From: CAYTYZ01 sp964448465
GTDB taxonomy: Bacteria; Patescibacteriota; Microgenomatia; UBA12405
Assembly (NCBI GenBank): GCA_964448465.1
Contig: CAYUVY010000009.1
Location: forward strand, 1 to 31,090
Reading direction: 5' to 3'
Length of the DNA: 31,090 nucleotides
Made by a program: the position numbers and the translations under genes. Below the pieces are notes generated by a model. The model ran no database searches. It was not told where the DNA came from and saw only the letters and a program-made list of their open reading frames with translations. How positions within the stretch are numbered: the first letter of the stretch is position 1; every line of letters starts with the position of its first letter. Shown piece after piece: positions 23,687 to 29,556 of the stretch.

Positions 23687-24238
23687 CTTCTTTTCGCCAC
23701 TACTAACTCCAGAAAAATTGCCGAAGCCAAGGCGGCCTGTGAACATTTTGGTATTGAAATTGTCCCTATAACTCTAGATATTATCGAAATTCAATCTGTT
23801 GATCCCAAGCAAATTTCTCAAAACAAAGTAAACCAAGCCTTTAATTTGGCCCAAAAACCAATAGTGGTAACCGACACTTCTTGGAACATTCCAGCCTTAA
23901 ACGGTTTTCCAGGTGGCTACATGAAAGACATCGCCCATTGGTTTGAATCTAAAGATTTTTTAAATTTATTGCAAGACAAAACCGACCGGCGCATCTCTTT
24001 TACCGAGTCTATCTATTATCAAGATCAATCTCAGATCAAGTCTTTTAGCAAAGAATATTGGGGCGAATTTGCCACCACTCCAAAAGGTACGGGCATTTCT
24101 ATCGAAAATGTTGCCGTCTTTAACGGTGTAACCCTAGGCGAACGTCGCCAGCAAGGTACACTCAGCCACGACCCCAAAGACTATATTTGGTACGAATTTG
24201 CCCAATGGTATTCGGCGCATGTATTGAAAAAGTCTTAA
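23681..24238 (+). CDS. ITPase/Ham1-like non-canonical purine NTP pyrophosphatase
   Basis: A 185-residue protein from ATG 23681 (MQLLFATTNSRKIAEAKAAC). FATTNSRKIAE matches the phosphate-binding T/SxNxxK motif of the Ham1/RdgB family, and PIVVTDTSWNIPALNGFPG matches the (V)DD/TSG-LNGxPG active-site strand; the middle aspartate is kept in VTDTS. GEFATTPKGTG and SHDPKDYIW correspond to the C-terminal nucleotide-binding loops. It would hydrolyse ITP, XTP or similar to monophosphates and protect DNA and RNA. The sequence is diverged from typical RdgB, so the exact substrate is less certain. A start at 23666 would add 5 residues and run through the -10 box, so 23681 is preferred. Confidence 0.82.
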   Translation: MQLLFATTNSRKIAEAKAACEHFGIEIVPITLDIIEIQSVDPKQISQNKVNQAFNLAQKPIVVTDTSWNIPALNGFPGGYMKDIAHWFESKDFLNLLQDKTDRRISFTESIYYQDQSQIKSFSKEYWGEFATTPKGTGISIENVAVFNGVTLGERRQQGTLSHDPKDYIWYEFAQWYSAHVLKKS

Positions 24239-24253
24239 ACCAATATCGTCTTA

Positions 24254-24274
24254 GTGTTAATATTTACCATGCAA
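24254..24274 (+). promoter_or_regulatory. Promoter/start cassette, copy 2
   Basis: Same 21-base segment as 23666-23686 with one A-to-T change, giving the -10 box TAATAT (24258-24263) 5 bases before ATG 24269. Confidence 0.6.
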
Positions 24275-25054
24275 TTAAATAATCCGCTCCTTACCCAGTG
24301 GTTAGAAAAACTAAGTAAAGACAACACTATTCTCGGCGTCTACGAACAAGGTTCGGTAGTCTGGGACTTTGCCGATTCCAATTCCGATCGCGATTTTATG
24401 GTAGTTTGGAAAAATACCTATCCGAGCAAAGAAATTCGACAACAGAAGCTAGAAGATCAAGGCGGTCTAGTCCATGAATTCCAAGACATACCCGCAGTTC
24501 AAAAAAGTGTTGACATGTTTGAACTAGGTGGTCAAAGGCTAAATATCGCTCACACCACGTCTTTAGATTTCTTTGGATTTTATTCCGAACTAAATGATCT
24601 TGGTAAATACTATCCAGACCAACTTTTAAGTATCGGTGGTTTTGTCCATGCCAAAATTTATCATGACTCCCAAGGTCTATTAGAAAAGTACAGAAAAAAC
24701 ATAATATTCTCCGACGAATTAGTTAAATCCATAAAAGAAAAATTAGATAAAGATCTTGGACACAAATTACAAATTTTGCAAATTGCCCTGAGCAGAAATA
24801 GTACGATTCGACTACTAAACCAAGCAGGAGAAATATTACCCCTGTTGCACCTTTGGTATTACACCAAGAAAAAAATGTGGCCAATGTCCGACAAGTGGTT
24901 TGAAGCTTTTGCAGAAAAATATAACTGGTTCGACGATTTTGTAGATCTTGTAAAAGAAATACATGCGGGCTTAGCTATAAACCAAATTGCTCAAAAACTA
25001 TTGGTTATTTCAAAGTCATGGGGTTTTAATCCAAGTATTAAATTTAAGTCCTAA
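24269..25054 (+). CDS. Nucleotidyltransferase-fold protein
   Basis: The protein has 261 residues from ATG 24269 (MQLNNPLLTQ). The segment GVYEQGSVVWDFADSNSDRD (about 25-45) is the GS...DxD signature of the polymerase-beta nucleotidyltransferase fold, with the metal-binding acids in SDRDF. A third acid could be in KSVDMFEL (about residue 78). The C-terminal half is helical, as in aminoglycoside- or MNT-type nucleotidyltransferases. It probably transfers a nucleotide to a small molecule or a protein; the target is unknown. No HEPN partner gene is next to it, so it is not an obvious MNT/HEPN toxin-antitoxin pair. Its start region is a near-exact copy of that of the ITPase-like gene. Confidence 0.72.
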   Translation: MQLNNPLLTQWLEKLSKDNTILGVYEQGSVVWDFADSNSDRDFMVVWKNTYPSKEIRQQKLEDQGGLVHEFQDIPAVQKSVDMFELGGQRLNIAHTTSLDFFGFYSELNDLGKYYPDQLLSIGGFVHAKIYHDSQGLLEKYRKNIIFSDELVKSIKEKLDKDLGHKLQILQIALSRNSTIRLLNQAGEILPLLHLWYYTKKKMWPMSDKWFEAFAEKYNWFDDFVDLVKEIHAGLAINQIAQKLLVISKSWGFNPSIKFKS

Positions 25055-25064
25055 ACCTATAATA

Positions 25065-25093
25065 TTGACAAACAATCTATCTTGATATATAAT
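25065..25093 (+). promoter_or_regulatory. Perfect-consensus promoter of the MFS leader
   Basis: TTGACA (25065-25070), a 17-base spacer and TATAAT (25088-25093). Both boxes and the spacer match the sigma-70 consensus exactly, the strongest promoter seen in the window. Transcription should start at about 25100, 11 bases after the stop region of the preceding gene's promoter-less end and 140 bases before the MFS start codon. Confidence 0.85.
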
Positions 25094-25099
25094 CTTTAT

Positions 25100-25114
25100 A
25101 TGACGCGAATCTAA
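25100..25114 (+). CDS. Possible 4-residue leader peptide MTRI
   Basis: ATG ACG CGA ATC TAA begins 6 bases after the -10 box, at the predicted transcription start, the same leaderless geometry as the large genes. The stop codon (25112-25114) lies in the 5' arm of the leader hairpin (25111-25122). A ribosome held on this peptide would cover that arm. Too short to prove by sequence alone. Confidence 0.4.
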   Translation: MTRI

Positions 25115-25216
25115 ATATCAGTTCCAATCCTGGCCGTCGCCAGTACTGGTGTTTAGTGTGTCACTTTTTCCACATAGTTTTCTCAAACTTACGCCAGTCC
25201 AACGACTGGCTTTTTT
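25111..25216 (+). promoter_or_regulatory. Candidate transcription attenuator or riboswitch upstream of the MFS gene
   Basis: Three pairings can be read. Hairpin 1: 25111-25122 pairs with 25145-25156 (12 pairs, two of them U-G), with an inner stem CTGGC (25130-25134) / GCCAG (25139-25143) and loop CGTC. Terminator: 25193-25199 with 25204-25210 plus six Ts. Alternative antiterminator: ACTGGTGT (25145-25152) with ACGCCAGT (25191-25198), 8 pairs with one U-G. The antiterminator uses the 3' arm of hairpin 1 and the 5' arm of the terminator, so it excludes both. This is the classical switch layout. No known riboswitch class was recognised; control by ribosome stalling on the leader peptide is an alternative to ligand binding. 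Confidence 0.6.
25193..25216 (+). terminator. Intrinsic terminator in the MFS leader
   Basis: A perfect stem GCCAGTC (25193-25199) / GACTGGC (25204-25210), loop CAAC, followed directly by TTTTTT (25211-25216). It ends 23 bases before the MFS start codon and can only serve transcripts starting upstream on the plus strand. Confidence 0.88.
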
Positions 25217-25239
25217 GTGTTAATTATTTATCCCTCCAC

Positions 25240-26412
25240 ATGTCTTTTAAACTAAATTTAAAATCTAACCTTGCCAGATTTTCCTGGTACTACGCACTAT
25301 ATAATTTTCGGCTGCACTCCGTGCTAGCCATAATTTATTTTGCCCAGATAACCCATTCCTACGCTCTGGCCATTAGTATCTATTCCATTGCTCAACTTTC
25401 TCAAGCTCTCCTGGAACTACCCAGTGGAATTTATTCCGACAAACTAGGGCGCAGCAACTGTCTTAAGTTAGGTGCTCTAGCTAGTTTAATTTCTATTATT
25501 TTCTATGCTTTTGGCAGCTCCTATTTCTATTTGGCAATTGGCGCTATTTTTGATGGACTCAACCGGGCTTTCTTTAGTGGCAACAACGATGCCTTGTTAT
25601 ACGAAACTTTAGTCAAAATCAAGAAAAAAGAGACCTATCAACACGAGCTTGGCAAACTAAATTCGAACCTAGAATTATCCGGTTTTTTTGGCATTATTCT
25701 TGGTAGTCTGGTTGCCACAAAATCTCTACAATTACTTTTTATCCTCTCTATAATTCCCCAATTTTTAGGGCTAATAGTCAGTCTTGGATTTGTAGAACCT
25801 AAAAAGATCAGAGTTAATGTGGAAAGTGTTTTTCTGCATCTAAAAGATGCTCTTTCCTACTATAAAAAAAATTCCAAACTTCGCAACATCAGTCTAGCCA
25901 GCATACTTGGCTATGGAGTGGGGGAGTCCTCTTGGGCCTTACAAGGAGTCTTCTACAATACCTTACTGCCACCCTGGGCGGTAAGTCTTATGCTTTCTTT
26001 AAACTTCCTCACCAGCAGCATTAGTTTTAGACTCAGTGGTAAAATACTTACTAAAATCAAAGCTCTCAATCTTTTAATTTATCAAGAAATCAGTAATCGA
26101 ATATTATATTTTCTAGCGTTAATTCACCCGACATTTATTTCCCCAATAATCATGGCAGTTGCTTCTTTTTCTTATGGTCCCAGCACTATTGCTAAAAATT
26201 CGCTTTTGCAACAGGAGTTTACCAACCAACAACGCGCCACTATGGCCTCTATAAACTCTTTAGTTGGCAATTGCTTCTTTGCCATTTTTGCCATATTTTT
26301 GGGAAGTCTCACCGATAAGTTTGGTCCAATCAAATCACTTCTCATTGCTCAATTATGTTTATTACCTATTATCTTTTTATATCTTCGAGTTAAAAAGAGC
26401 TCTGAGCTATAA
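25240..26412 (+). CDS. Major facilitator superfamily transporter
   Basis: A 390-residue membrane protein from ATG 25240 (MSFKLNLKSNLARFSWYYAL). Eleven to twelve hydrophobic helices run through the sequence. GIYSDKLGRSNCLKLGAL (about 60-78) is the MFS motif A loop, and GSLTDKFGPIKSLL near the C-terminus is its second-half counterpart; the order fits a drug- or metabolite-exporter type family. A frame opening at 25156 with GTG would add 28 residues but would have to translate the terminator, so 25240 is preferred. It lies behind the leader with terminator and antiterminator (25100-25216), so expression is probably conditional. The stop codon is embedded in the -10 box of the following GNAT gene. 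Confidence 0.88.
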   Translation: MSFKLNLKSNLARFSWYYALYNFRLHSVLAIIYFAQITHSYALAISIYSIAQLSQALLELPSGIYSDKLGRSNCLKLGALASLISIIFYAFGSSYFYLAIGAIFDGLNRAFFSGNNDALLYETLVKIKKKETYQHELGKLNSNLELSGFFGIILGSLVATKSLQLLFILSIIPQFLGLIVSLGFVEPKKIRVNVESVFLHLKDALSYYKKNSKLRNISLASILGYGVGESSWALQGVFYNTLLPPWAVSLMLSLNFLTSSISFRLSGKILTKIKALNLLIYQEISNRILYFLALIHPTFISPIIMAVASFSYGPSTIAKNSLLQQEFTNQQRATMASINSLVGNCFFAIFAIFLGSLTDKFGPIKSLLIAQLCLLPIIFLYLRVKKSSEL

Positions 26413-26413
26413 T
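26408..26413 (+). promoter_or_regulatory. -10 box of the GNAT gene, overlapping the MFS stop codon
   Basis: TATAAT, 5 bases before ATG 26419. The TAA stop of the MFS gene is bases 26410-26412 within it. Confidence 0.55.
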
Positions 26414-26418
26414 ATCTT

Positions 26419-26856
26419 ATGACTATCCAATTTTCCTATCGCGAGATGACCGATGTCGAGTTTAAAAGAGAACAACTCGCTTTTGACGAACACGGTCTTG
26501 AATTTAATAACCCACCAGAAACAGGCGAGCGCCATGGATTTGTTGCCACCGATGAAGATAAATTTGTTGGCTGCTCTTCTGGTCTAGCCTACAAATCAGA
26601 CCAAGGCTATAATGCTTACTTTTTCCTCACCGATTTAATCGTAGAAAAAGAATACAGAAAACACGGCTATGGAAAAGAATTATTAAAACTTTTGGAAAAT
26701 AAAATAAAAGCATTGGGAGTAAAATATATTTGGACTTGGACTGCAGGCTACGAAGCCCCAGGTTTTTACACAAAACAAGGTTACGAAGTATTTGCCACTT
26801 TTGAAAACTGGTACCCCTCCGGCCACTCCCGCATCGGATTTGTCAAAAAACTTTAA
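26419..26856 (+). CDS. GNAT-family N-acetyltransferase
   Basis: A 145-residue acetyltransferase. The acetyl-CoA motif A is FFLTDLIVEKEYRKHGYGKE (about 68-87), the RxxGxG-type loop being R-K-H-G-Y-G, followed by helix ELLKLLENKIKALG. Motif B covers GFYTKQGYEVFATF. The substrate could be an amine on a small molecule or a protein N-terminus; being next to a possible drug exporter is suggestive of resistance but does not prove it. It ends 2 bases before the candidate attachment core at 26859. Confidence 0.88.
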   Translation: MTIQFSYREMTDVEFKREQLAFDEHGLEFNNPPETGERHGFVATDEDKFVGCSSGLAYKSDQGYNAYFFLTDLIVEKEYRKHGYGKELLKLLENKIKALGVKYIWTWTAGYEAPGFYTKQGYEVFATFENWYPSGHSRIGFVKKL

Positions 26857-26858
26857 TT

Positions 26859-26868
26859 TGTGACCCCA
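26859..26868. repeat. Left attachment-site candidate (core TGTGACCCCA)
   Basis: Identical to 31036-31045, which is the acceptor 3' strand of tRNA-Glu with its discriminator and two further bases (complement strand). The following AGGGTCGTAGTTCGGAACC resembles a decayed T arm. The core starts 2 bases after the GNAT stop codon. The gap 26869-26979 shows no gene. Confidence 0.5.
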
Positions 26869-26979
26869 AGGGTCGTAGTTCGGAACCAAGTTATTCCTGA
26901 ACTTATTCAGTATTATAAACTTTTTGCTTCTCAAATTACCAGCTTCGGATACCAGTCACAATATAACTACGTTTAGGTA

Positions 26980-27369
26980 TTAGAACCGTTTAGTAAATAA
27001 ACGAATTACAAAATTTTTATCTATAAAATCCCTTGTTTCCTTTGCCTCGTTAATAAGTTCGCTAAATTGTGGCGAGTTCTTTAGTTCTTTGGTCCAACGT
27101 TTAATTTGATAATTTAATAATCTTTTAATCACCGGAAAGTATTCAGGATAATTTCTTAGTTCGTAAATAATCGCTACTTGTTGGTCTAGTCCTGTTTTGC
27201 CGTCCAAATTAGCTAATCCTTTCATTAAACCATTGTGGAACTTTTCAAAATTTATCTGCTTTTGTTCTCTATTTTTCGAAATTAAAAAAGTTATTAAAGT
27301 CACAGCTACAGGAATTAAGGGTATTAGTATAGATATGAGTGTTTGGTATGTTTTAATAAAATTATCCAT
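26980..27369 (-). CDS. Single-pass membrane protein, 129 aa
   Basis: Not recognised. Residues 10-29 (TLISILIPLIPVAVTLITFL) form one membrane helix near the N-terminus, then a charged stretch (SKNREQKQINFEKFHNG) starts a cytoplasmic helical domain of about 95 residues with many lysines and glutamates, ending RLFTKRF. It starts 4 bases after the stop of the 91-aa membrane gene and is last in the operon begun by the Ntn hydrolase. The layout of a small membrane-anchored protein with a soluble tail beside an enzyme is seen in several anti-phage and toxin modules, but no domain here proves that. Confidence 0.6.
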   Translation of the reverse strand: MDNFIKTYQTLISILIPLIPVAVTLITFLISKNREQKQINFEKFHNGLMKGLANLDGKTGLDQQVAIIYELRNYPEYFPVIKRLLNYQIKRWTKELKNSPQFSELINEAKETRDFIDKNFVIRLFTKRF

Positions 27370-27373
27370 TTTT

Positions 27374-27649
27374 TTAGAAACCCACTTTGTCTAAAATTTT
27401 CTTAATTAGAGGTGTAAACAATGGAGCAATGACAAAATAGAAAAAGATACATATAAAAATTAAAACAAATCCCTCTGATAAAAATATCAAGAATAAACCA
27501 CTAAGCAAAAGAACTATCCATAAAACAATTAGAATTAACGAAAATGAATCATTTTGCCATATTAGTGGTTTATCAATAGTATTACGTCCTTCTTGAATAG
27601 CTCCATAAGTTCTCAATAACCAAGATAATATCAGTAATAAATAACCCAT
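27374..27649 (-). CDS. Small multi-pass membrane protein, 91 aa
   Basis: Not recognised. Three hydrophobic stretches are visible: about residues 2-13, 37-57 (LILIVLWIVLLLSGLFLIFL) and 60-80 (FVLIFICIFFYFVIAPLF), with a basic C-terminus (KKILDKVGF). The start has TAGAAT 5 bases upstream and lies 27 bases after the Ntn hydrolase stop, so it may be expressed both from the operon and on its own. The next gene follows after 4 bases. Confidence 0.6.
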   Translation of the reverse strand: MGYLLLILSWLLRTYGAIQEGRNTIDKPLIWQNDSFSLILIVLWIVLLLSGLFLIFLSEGFVLIFICIFFYFVIAPLFTPLIKKILDKVGF

Positions 27650-27676
27650 ATCCTATTCTAACAAATATAAACTATT

Positions 27677-28657
27677 TTACATTTTAATTTCATATTTTCT
27701 CTCTATTATTGAATCAATAGTTTTATATATACCTTTCTGGCCGTTGGATAATTCAAAACAAATATCATTTCCATTAACTTCAATTTTTCCACCATAAACG
27801 AGTTTACTATCTTTAATAGTTGCCAAATCGCCTGTAGGAAACATAACACCATTGTCCTCTGATTGTAATGCCACGAAAATATGGCCTCCAACTGAACTAA
27901 AATGTTCCTCACGAGCAATTCTGGATACAAAGTTATAAAGAACTTCTGCGTCTTCATACAAGACGTCTTCCGTTGTTTTACCGGTGACATTACGGAATTC
28001 TAAAAAGGATATTATTTCGTCTGGAACAGAAATAGATTTTTGCCAATAGTTAGGGTGAAATATGGCATATTTGTAACAATCTATTTCGTTAAAGTTATAA
28101 ACACCTTTATTTGTGTCAATTTCTACGGAGAACATTTCCGAATTAGGAACATTAACGTCAATTATGTCACCTTTATTTAACTCTCCCTTTTTGAATAAAG
28201 CATTAGTTAAAGCTTGAATAATCGTATGGTCGACAGATTGATTACTAGACGAACCTTCACCTCTTGCGACAAGATCACCAGACATAGCCTTTCCCAACAA
28301 AGAGCTTTCAACTTTTTTACCTGAATAATCATTAAATCCGGTAAAAATAAATACAGACAATCCTGAATCTTTATAATTATCAACATACTCTTTTTCTATT
28401 TTCTTATGATTGTTCTTCAATAATTCTCTTAAATCTGATAAGTAAGCATTTGGAGATATAAGTTTTCGAATTTTATTAACAAAGAAAGAAGCTTGATTTC
28501 CATTACCAGCCACAACGACAGAAATTCTTGGATTTATTGCGGCAAACTTTAATTGATTATCTTCGTGAATCTCTTTACCATTTTTACTGTAAGTAACACG
28601 AGTATCAGAAATTAGGTACACTTTTCTAAGTAAATTTAGTCCTAAAATGAGCGACAT
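27677..28657 (-). CDS. Proteasome-beta-like Ntn hydrolase with predicted N-terminal serine
   Basis: The protein has 326 residues from ATG 28657 (MSLILGLNLL). An upstream TTG would add 7 residues but would translate the -10 box. If the Met is removed, Ser1 takes the place of the catalytic Thr1 of proteasome beta subunits and HslV: SLILGLN aligns with their first strand, and the ISDTRVT segment puts D17, R19 and T21 at exactly the proteasome numbers. K36 in NQLKFAAIN is a candidate for K33, and VVVAGNGNQ matches the AGxxAD turn. After about residue 190 the sequence is unfamiliar, so it is longer than a plain beta subunit. It likely is an autoprocessing-free protease or amidohydrolase. It heads an operon with two membrane proteins and is divergent from the TerS-like gene. 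The alignment is by eye. Confidence 0.62.
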   Translation of the reverse strand: MSLILGLNLLRKVYLISDTRVTYSKNGKEIHEDNQLKFAAINPRISVVVAGNGNQASFFVNKIRKLISPNAYLSDLRELLKNNHKKIEKEYVDNYKDSGLSVFIFTGFNDYSGKKVESSLLGKAMSGDLVARGEGSSSNQSVDHTIIQALTNALFKKGELNKGDIIDVNVPNSEMFSVEIDTNKGVYNFNEIDCYKYAIFHPNYWQKSISVPDEIISFLEFRNVTGKTTEDVLYEDAEVLYNFVSRIAREEHFSSVGGHIFVALQSEDNGVMFPTGDLATIKDSKLVYGGKIEVNGNDICFELSNGQKGIYKTIDSIIERKYEIKM

Positions 28658-28697
28658 AATTGATAAATTATAACTCAATATAGGGTAAAATAATTAT
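28658..28697. promoter_or_regulatory. Divergent promoters between Ntn operon and TerS-like gene
   Basis: In this 40-base gap TATAAT (minus, 28672-28667) lies 9 bases before ATG 28657 and TAAAAT (plus, 28686-28691) lies 6 bases before ATG 28698. The closeness means the HTH protein encoded on the plus side could control both directions. Confidence 0.55.
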
Positions 28698-29213
28698 ATG
28701 GGACCAAAGGGAATCAACTGGATACAAGCGTTTGAATTTTACTGTGAAACAATTGAAGGAAGACTACCGTCATATCAAGACGTGGCAGATAAATTTAAGG
28801 TTAGTAAAACCGAAGTCGGACGACGAGCCTTAGATAATAACTGGACGATACTTAGACAAGAATTATACGAAAATGGTAAGAATAAGTTTCTAGAAAATAA
28901 AACAAACTTAATCGCCAAAGCAGAAAATAGTCAATTAAGCTATTGGCGAAAAATTCAAAGTCTACTAGATACTTTAATCGAAGAATTAGAAGCAAATTTA
29001 TCCTTAAATCGAATCACTAAGTTAAGTTCCTTAACTAGAATAATGAAGGTATCCATTGAAGGTGAAAGAACTGTTCTAGGACTTCCCAACACAGTTATAG
29101 CGAGACGATTAGAACCACCAAAGCTGTCAACGCCAGAATTATCACTGGATCTTATACAAGAAATCGATAAATTATTCGAAACAAATTCTTCAAACAATTT
29201 AACTGTAAATTAA
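28698..29213 (+). CDS. HTH protein resembling phage terminase small subunit
   Basis: A 171-residue protein. The N-terminus (about 8-58) has a helix-turn-helix: LPSYQDVADKFKVSKTEVGR followed by NNWTILRQELYENG, the pattern of phage small-terminase DNA-binding domains (helix, W, R, then a charged helix). The middle (about 75-115) is helical and could be an oligomerisation region (LIEELEANLSLNRITKL). The tail is proline- and asparagine-rich. It may recognise a packaging or origin site, or be a transcriptional regulator of the divergent operon. No large terminase is visible. Confidence 0.55.
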   Translation: MGPKGINWIQAFEFYCETIEGRLPSYQDVADKFKVSKTEVGRRALDNNWTILRQELYENGKNKFLENKTNLIAKAENSQLSYWRKIQSLLDTLIEELEANLSLNRITKLSSLTRIMKVSIEGERTVLGLPNTVIARRLEPPKLSTPELSLDLIQEIDKLFETNSSNNLTVN

Positions 29214-29327
29214 AGTTAACGATAGTAAATAAAAGCCATAGTTCGATCCAATTGACACACGACTAGATAATTGGATAATGGATTTAGAAGACTAATTCTT
29301 CAATATAGAATCAGCATTGAATAGCAA

Positions 29328-29378
29328 GGAATAGAATCAGACCTTCGTTTTTACGAGGGCTTTCAAAAATTCTATTCC
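29328..29378 (+). repeat. Nested inverted repeat before the small ORF
   Basis: GGAATAGAAT (29328-29337) pairs perfectly with ATTCTATTCC (29369-29378). Inside, CCTTCG (29342-29347) pairs with CGAGGG (29354-29359) around the loop TTTTTA. The ATG of the small ORF is at 29380, one base after the outer arm. TAGAATCAG occurs twice nearby (about 29305 and 29332). It could be a recombinase or regulator site, or an RNA structure hiding the start. The rest of the gap 29214-29327 shows no gene. Confidence 0.55.
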
Positions 29379-29379
29379 T

Positions 29380-29556
29380 ATGAACGTCAAACAAGTTAGA
29401 AAAATACTAGGCAATAAAGCGACCAATCTTTCCGACGAAGTACTACTTCAAGATATTAAGACTGCCGAAGTATTAAAAAGCTTGTTTTTTCAATCTTTTA
29501 TAAAAGAAAGAAAACTGCCAATTATCTATAATAGAGATAACAATGGAAAAATCTAG
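29380..29556 (+). CDS. Small 58-aa protein upstream of the recombinase
   Basis: This ORF reads MNVKQVRKILGNKATNLSDE and ends DNNGKI. It is helical, basic and soluble. The VRKILGNKATNLSDEVL pattern reminds me of short proteins found directly in front of site-specific recombinase genes, but I cannot name a family. It overlaps the recombinase start by 14 bases (29543-29556), so translation is coupled. It may be a recombination directionality factor or a simple regulator of the recombinase. The start codon directly follows a nested inverted repeat. Confidence 0.55.
   Translation: MNVKQVRKILGNKATNLSDEVLLQDIKTAEVLKSLFFQSFIKERKLPIIYNRDNNGKI

Noticed and set aside
24269..25054. MNT/HEPN toxin-antitoxin pair
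   Set aside because: The nucleotidyltransferase signature is present, but no HEPN gene lies on either side and the protein is larger than usual MNT antitoxins.
25100..25216. Known small-RNA classes (6S RNA, SRP RNA, preQ1 riboswitch) for the MFS leader
   Set aside because: The central bubble of 6S, the conserved SRP loop and the preQ1 pseudoknot motif are not visible.
25156..25239. GTG start giving the MFS protein 28 extra residues
   Set aside because: It would translate the terminator stem and T-tract, and the first clear MFS helix follows ATG 25240.
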